Source of the DNA: RBG-16-66-20 sp049651845
Lineage (GTDB): Bacteria; Pseudomonadota; Gammaproteobacteria; Burkholderiales; SG8-39
Reading direction: 5' to 3'
Assembly (NCBI GenBank): GCA_049651845.1
Contig: JBASCW010000173.1
Location: forward strand, 1-24,782
DNA length: 24,782 nt
Under the pieces are notes generated by a model. It saw only the letters and a program-made list of their open reading frames with translations. It did not search any database and had not been told where the DNA came from. Positions 22,055 through 24,782 of the stretch are shown here, piece after piece. Positions within the stretch are counted from its first letter, which is position 1; the number at the start of each line of letters is the position of its first letter. A program made the position numbers and the translations under genes.

Positions 22055-23181
22055 TGCGGAGTCTAACGGCTATCGTTCTGATCGCCGCCGTGACGGGATG
22101 CGGACGGGAACCTGTCCTGTCGGCGCCGGGCATGCTCGGGCTTCCGCCTCTGGATGTCCCCGCGGAGAATCCGGTCACGGCCTCGAAGGTGGCCCTGGGA
22201 CGCAAGCTCTTCTTCGACCGGCGGCTCTCGCCCAACAACACGATGTCCTGCGCGATGTGCCATGTGCCCGAGCAAGGCTTCGCAGCGCACGAGCTCGCGA
22301 CCTCGGTGGGCATCGAGGGCCGCAGCGTGCGCAGGAACGCCCCGACCGCGCTCAACGCCGGCTGGCAGAAGCGCCTGTTTCACGACGGGCGTGAGCATTC
22401 GCTCGAAAACCAGGTCTGGGGGCCGCTGCTCGCCGCGAACGAAATGGGCAACCCGTCGATCGGCTACGTCATCGAGCGCCTGCGCTCGCTCAAGGACTAC
22501 AAGGGGCTGTTCGAAGCGGCGTTCGACGGCAAGGGGATATCCGCGGAGCGCATCGGGCAGGCGATCGCGACCTACGAGCGCGCCCTCGTCGCCGGCAACT
22601 CGCGCTTCGACCGCTGGAAGTACGCAGGCGATGCGTCCGCGCTCAGCGACCTCGAGCAATCGGGCTTCAAGATCTTCGTCGGCAAGGGGCGCTGCGCGGC
22701 CTGCCACCCGATCGGCGAAAAGCACGCGCTCTTCACCGACCACGGCTTTCACAACACCGGGGTCGGCTGGCGCCGCAGCTTCGGGACTCCCGAGCGCACG
22801 CGCGTCGAGATCGCACCCGGGCGGCACGCGGAGCTCTCGCGCGGCACGATCGAGACCTTCTCCGAAGCGCCGCAGACAGACGTCGGGCGCTACGAGATCA
22901 CGCTCGATCCCAAGGATCGCTGGACCTACAAGACGCCGTCGCTTCGCAATGTCGCGCTTACCGCGCCCTACATGCACGACGGCTCGCTCGCGACGCTCGA
23001 GGCGGTGGTCGAGTTCTACGACCGTGGCGGAGTCGACAACCCCGGAAAAAGTCCCCTCCTCGCGCTGCTCGGGCTGCGCGCCGACGAACGCCAGGCCCTC
23101 GTGGCGTTCCTGAAGGCCCTCACCGGCAGCGAGATCGAAAAGCTGATCGCCGAGGCGCGCGCCACGCCGATCGGGCAGTGA
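22054..23181 (+). CDS. MauG-like di-heme cytochrome c peroxidase, lipoprotein
   Basis: A 375-residue protein with two c-type heme sites, CAMCH (66-70) and CAACH (214-218), and the family segments LGRKLFFDRRLS, NAGWQKRLFHDGREHSLENQ and APYMHDGSLATLE. The N-terminus ends in VTGC (Cys16), a lipobox, so it is probably a periplasm-facing lipoprotein. Bacterial peroxidases carry a Met 12 residues after HDG as heme ligand. Here Tyr322 (VVEFYDRGG) lies at that point, as in MauG, which makes protein-derived cofactors. A MauG-type gene is part of known mtoX clusters, with maturation of the oxidase as the proposed role. ATG 22054 overlaps the SCO stop by 1 nt. Confidence 0.92.
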   Translation: MRSLTAIVLIAAVTGCGREPVLSAPGMLGLPPLDVPAENPVTASKVALGRKLFFDRRLSPNNTMSCAMCHVPEQGFAAHELATSVGIEGRSVRRNAPTALNAGWQKRLFHDGREHSLENQVWGPLLAANEMGNPSIGYVIERLRSLKDYKGLFEAAFDGKGISAERIGQAIATYERALVAGNSRFDRWKYAGDASALSDLEQSGFKIFVGKGRCAACHPIGEKHALFTDHGFHNTGVGWRRSFGTPERTRVEIAPGRHAELSRGTIETFSEAPQTDVGRYEITLDPKDRWTYKTPSLRNVALTAPYMHDGSLATLEAVVEFYDRGGVDNPGKSPLLALLGLRADERQALVAFLKALTGSEIEKLIAEARATPIGQ

Positions 23182-23244
23182 TGGCGCTGCCGGCGCGCTC
23201 AGACGCTGGACGCCGCCTGGGCGCGGCGCTAGGCTGACCGCGGC

Positions 23245-24345
23245 ATGGCTCAGAAGACCACCCCGAAGGCGACCCCCCCGCAGGCGCCGTCGGTGCGCCT
23301 TGCGCGCAAGACGCAGTCGCTCGACATCTTGTACGCGATCGCCACCAGCCTGAGCCAGCCCGGCAGCCTGGAGCAGCTGCTCGAGGGCTTCCTCGACACC
23401 TTCATCGAGCTGGTGGACGCGCGCGCGGCGAGCGTGCGGCTTGCCACCGGCGACGGCCAGACGCGGCTCATCGCGAGCCGCGGGCTCGCGCCAGAGGCGG
23501 TCGATCGCGACAGCCCGGCGTTCGTGGAAGTCCCGGTGAAGTACCAGGACCGCGTCCTCGGCGTGTACAACCTGTTCCTCGAGCGGCCGATCGCGGCGAT
23601 GGGCGAGGACATGCCCGATCTCCTGATCAGCGTGGGCCGGCACCTGGGCCTGGCCATCGAGAAGGCGCGCCTGGAGAACGAGGCGCGCCGCGTCGCGATC
23701 CTGGAGGAGCGCAACATCATCGGCAACGAGCTGCACGATTCGCTCGCGCAGTCGCTGATCGGCATGCGCCTGCAGCTCAAGCTGCTCGGCGAGTCGCTCG
23801 AGCGCAAGGATTTCGGCGGCGCCCAGTACGAGGTGAGCCGCCTGCGCCGCGCCATGGCGCAGGCGAACGACGACCTGCGCGAGCTGCTCACCAACTACCG
23901 GCTCAAGCTCGACGACGCCGGGCTGGTGCCGACGCTGACCGGCCTGGTCGAGCGCTTCGGCCGCGACACCGGCATCGAGGTGTTCTTCCAGAACGAGTGC
24001 CGCGCGCTCGCGCTCACGCCGGCGCAGGAGATCCAGGTGTTCTTCATCATCCAGGAGGCGCTCGCCAACATCCGCAGGCACAGCGGCGCGCGCAACGTGC
24101 GCATCATGCTCAACAACGAAGACGACCTGTACACCGTGCTGATCGAGGACGACGGCCTGGGCATGACCGAGAGCGCCGAGGGCGCGCCGGGCGAGCACGC
24201 GGGCCTGGCGATCATGCGCGAGCGCACCGAGCGGCTGCAGGGCCAGATCGTGATCGAGAGCGAGCCGGGCGAGGGCACGCGCATCGTGCTGCTGTTCACC
24301 GCGCCGCCGCCCGCGGTCGCGCCGGCCGCGGCGGCGGGGCGCTGA
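23245..24345 (+). CDS. NarX-type sensor histidine kinase (GAF + HisKA_3)
   Basis: A 366-residue soluble sensor kinase. No transmembrane helix is seen. A GAF-like domain (about 27-113) is followed by a linker helix, then the HisKA_3 dimer domain with His164 in ELHDSLAQSL, then the ATPase domain with the N-box EALANIRRHSGA and EDDGLGM. The GAF domain looks short: VDRDSPAFVEVPVKYQ runs straight from an early loop into the last strands, about 40 residues fewer than usual. ATG 23245 lies 63 nt after the MauG-like gene. It is followed 1 nt later by its response regulator gene. Whether it controls the mtoX cluster is unknown. Confidence 0.92.
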   Translation: MAQKTTPKATPPQAPSVRLARKTQSLDILYAIATSLSQPGSLEQLLEGFLDTFIELVDARAASVRLATGDGQTRLIASRGLAPEAVDRDSPAFVEVPVKYQDRVLGVYNLFLERPIAAMGEDMPDLLISVGRHLGLAIEKARLENEARRVAILEERNIIGNELHDSLAQSLIGMRLQLKLLGESLERKDFGGAQYEVSRLRRAMAQANDDLRELLTNYRLKLDDAGLVPTLTGLVERFGRDTGIEVFFQNECRALALTPAQEIQVFFIIQEALANIRRHSGARNVRIMLNNEDDLYTVLIEDDGLGMTESAEGAPGEHAGLAIMRERTERLQGQIVIESEPGEGTRIVLLFTAPPPAVAPAAAAGR

Positions 24346-24346
24346 C

Positions 24347-24782
24347 ATGCGGGTGCTGCTCATCGACGATCACGCGCTGGTGCGCAAGGGCATCGAGGAG
24401 CTGCTGCGCAGCCGCGGCCTGCAGGTGGTGGCCTCGGTCGGCTCTGGCGAGGAGGGCGTGCGCCGCGCGCGCGAGCTGCAGGCCGACCTGATCCTGCTCG
24501 ACGTCAAGATGCCGGGCATGAACGGCATCGAGACGCTGAAGCAGCTACGCGCGAGCGGCGTCAGCGCGCCGGTGGTGATGCTCACCATGAGCCGCGAGGA
24601 CGCCGACCTGAGCGCCGCGCTGCGTGCCGGTGCGCGCGGCTACCTGCTCAAGGACATGGAGCCGGAGGATCTGCTGCCCGCGCTCGAGGCGGCGCTGCAG
24701 GGCGACAACGTGGTGGCGCAGGAGCTGGTCGGCTCGCTCGCCGGACTGGTGCGCGGCGGCCCCGGCGCGGCGGCGCCGGCGC
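24347..24782 (+). CDS. NarL-type response regulator, N-terminal part (cut by window edge)
   Basis: The first 145 codons of a response regulator; the C-terminus is outside the window. The receiver domain shows the acidic pair in LLIDDHALVRKG, phosphoacceptor Asp in LILLDVKMPGMNGIE, Thr in VVMLTMS and Lys in GYLLKDMEPEDL. This wording is that of the NarL/FixJ class with a LuxR-type output, expected past the edge. The ATG at 24347 follows the kinase stop by 1 nt, so the two are translated together. Confidence 0.93.
   Translation, partial: MRVLLIDDHALVRKGIEELLRSRGLQVVASVGSGEEGVRRARELQADLILLDVKMPGMNGIETLKQLRASGVSAPVVMLTMSREDADLSAALRAGARGYLLKDMEPEDLLPALEAALQGDNVVAQELVGSLAGLVRGGPGAAAPA

Noticed and set aside
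22063..24363. A 766-codon minus-strand open frame opposite the MauG-like and NarX-like genes
   Set aside because: The translation is low-complexity Ala/Arg/Leu/Asp text without domains, while the plus strand encodes clear heme and kinase motifs. It is an antisense shadow.
1..24782. CRISPR arrays, tRNA or rRNA genes, insertion sequences and prophage parts
   Set aside because: I saw no regularly spaced repeats, no tRNA-like cloverleaf, no transposase or integrase domain and no terminal inverted repeats of IS type.

Overview
This GC-rich window has many GTG starts and short gene overlaps. Its gene families are typical of Pseudomonadota, and I would guess a betaproteobacterium, possibly from a metagenome assembly. 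That placement is an inference from gene content and style; no rRNA or phylogenetic marker was compared.

Layout. (1) Positions 1-4346, minus strand: a methionine/one-carbon block with metK (5' part only), a SAM-dependent methyltransferase-like gene, folD, a CoA-binding protein and metY (O-acetylhomoserine sulfhydrylase). (2) Positions 4520-6473, minus strand: a FixL/FixJ-style PAS histidine kinase and its response regulator. (3) A divergent regulatory region of about 290 bp with inverted repeats, then on the plus strand a TauE/SafE-type permease. (4) Positions 7822-17447: two complete NitT/TauT-type ABC transporters in tandem. Each has two different permeases (A and B), two different ATPases (A and B) and one binding protein. 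A DsrE-like gene sits inside the second set, and rhodanese and OsmC genes follow. (5) A broken TetR regulator gene (internal stop plus frameshift), followed by a palindromic operator overlapping a likely promoter. (6) Positions 19398-23181: a methanethiol oxidase module, mtoX (SBP56 family), OsmC, SCO1/SenC-like protein and a MauG-like di-heme lipoprotein. mtoX with SCO and MauG genes is the known maturation/oxidase arrangement; the OsmC gene and a small DUF4242-like remnant are extra. (7) A NarX/NarL-type two-component pair, cut by the window end.

How the parts may work together (inference): MtoX turns methanethiol into formaldehyde, H2S and H2O2 in the periplasm. SCO and MauG would mature the copper enzyme. 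Rhodanese, DsrE and OsmC proteins suggest handling of sulfane sulfur or persulfides, and TauE/SafE suggests export of a sulfur oxyanion. FolD and MetY could take C1 units and sulfide or methanethiol into folate and methionine. The duplicated transporter could import an organosulfur compound that feeds this route, but its substrate cannot be read from sequence.

The most unusual signal is the transporter pair. In both copies the B-type ATPase has Ser where ABC ATPases carry the H-loop His, while the A-type partner keeps it. In copy 1 the A-type signature is also LSSGM instead of LSGGM. Both changes fall on the same composite ATP site, which predicts asymmetric heterodimeric importers, a layout uncommon for this family.
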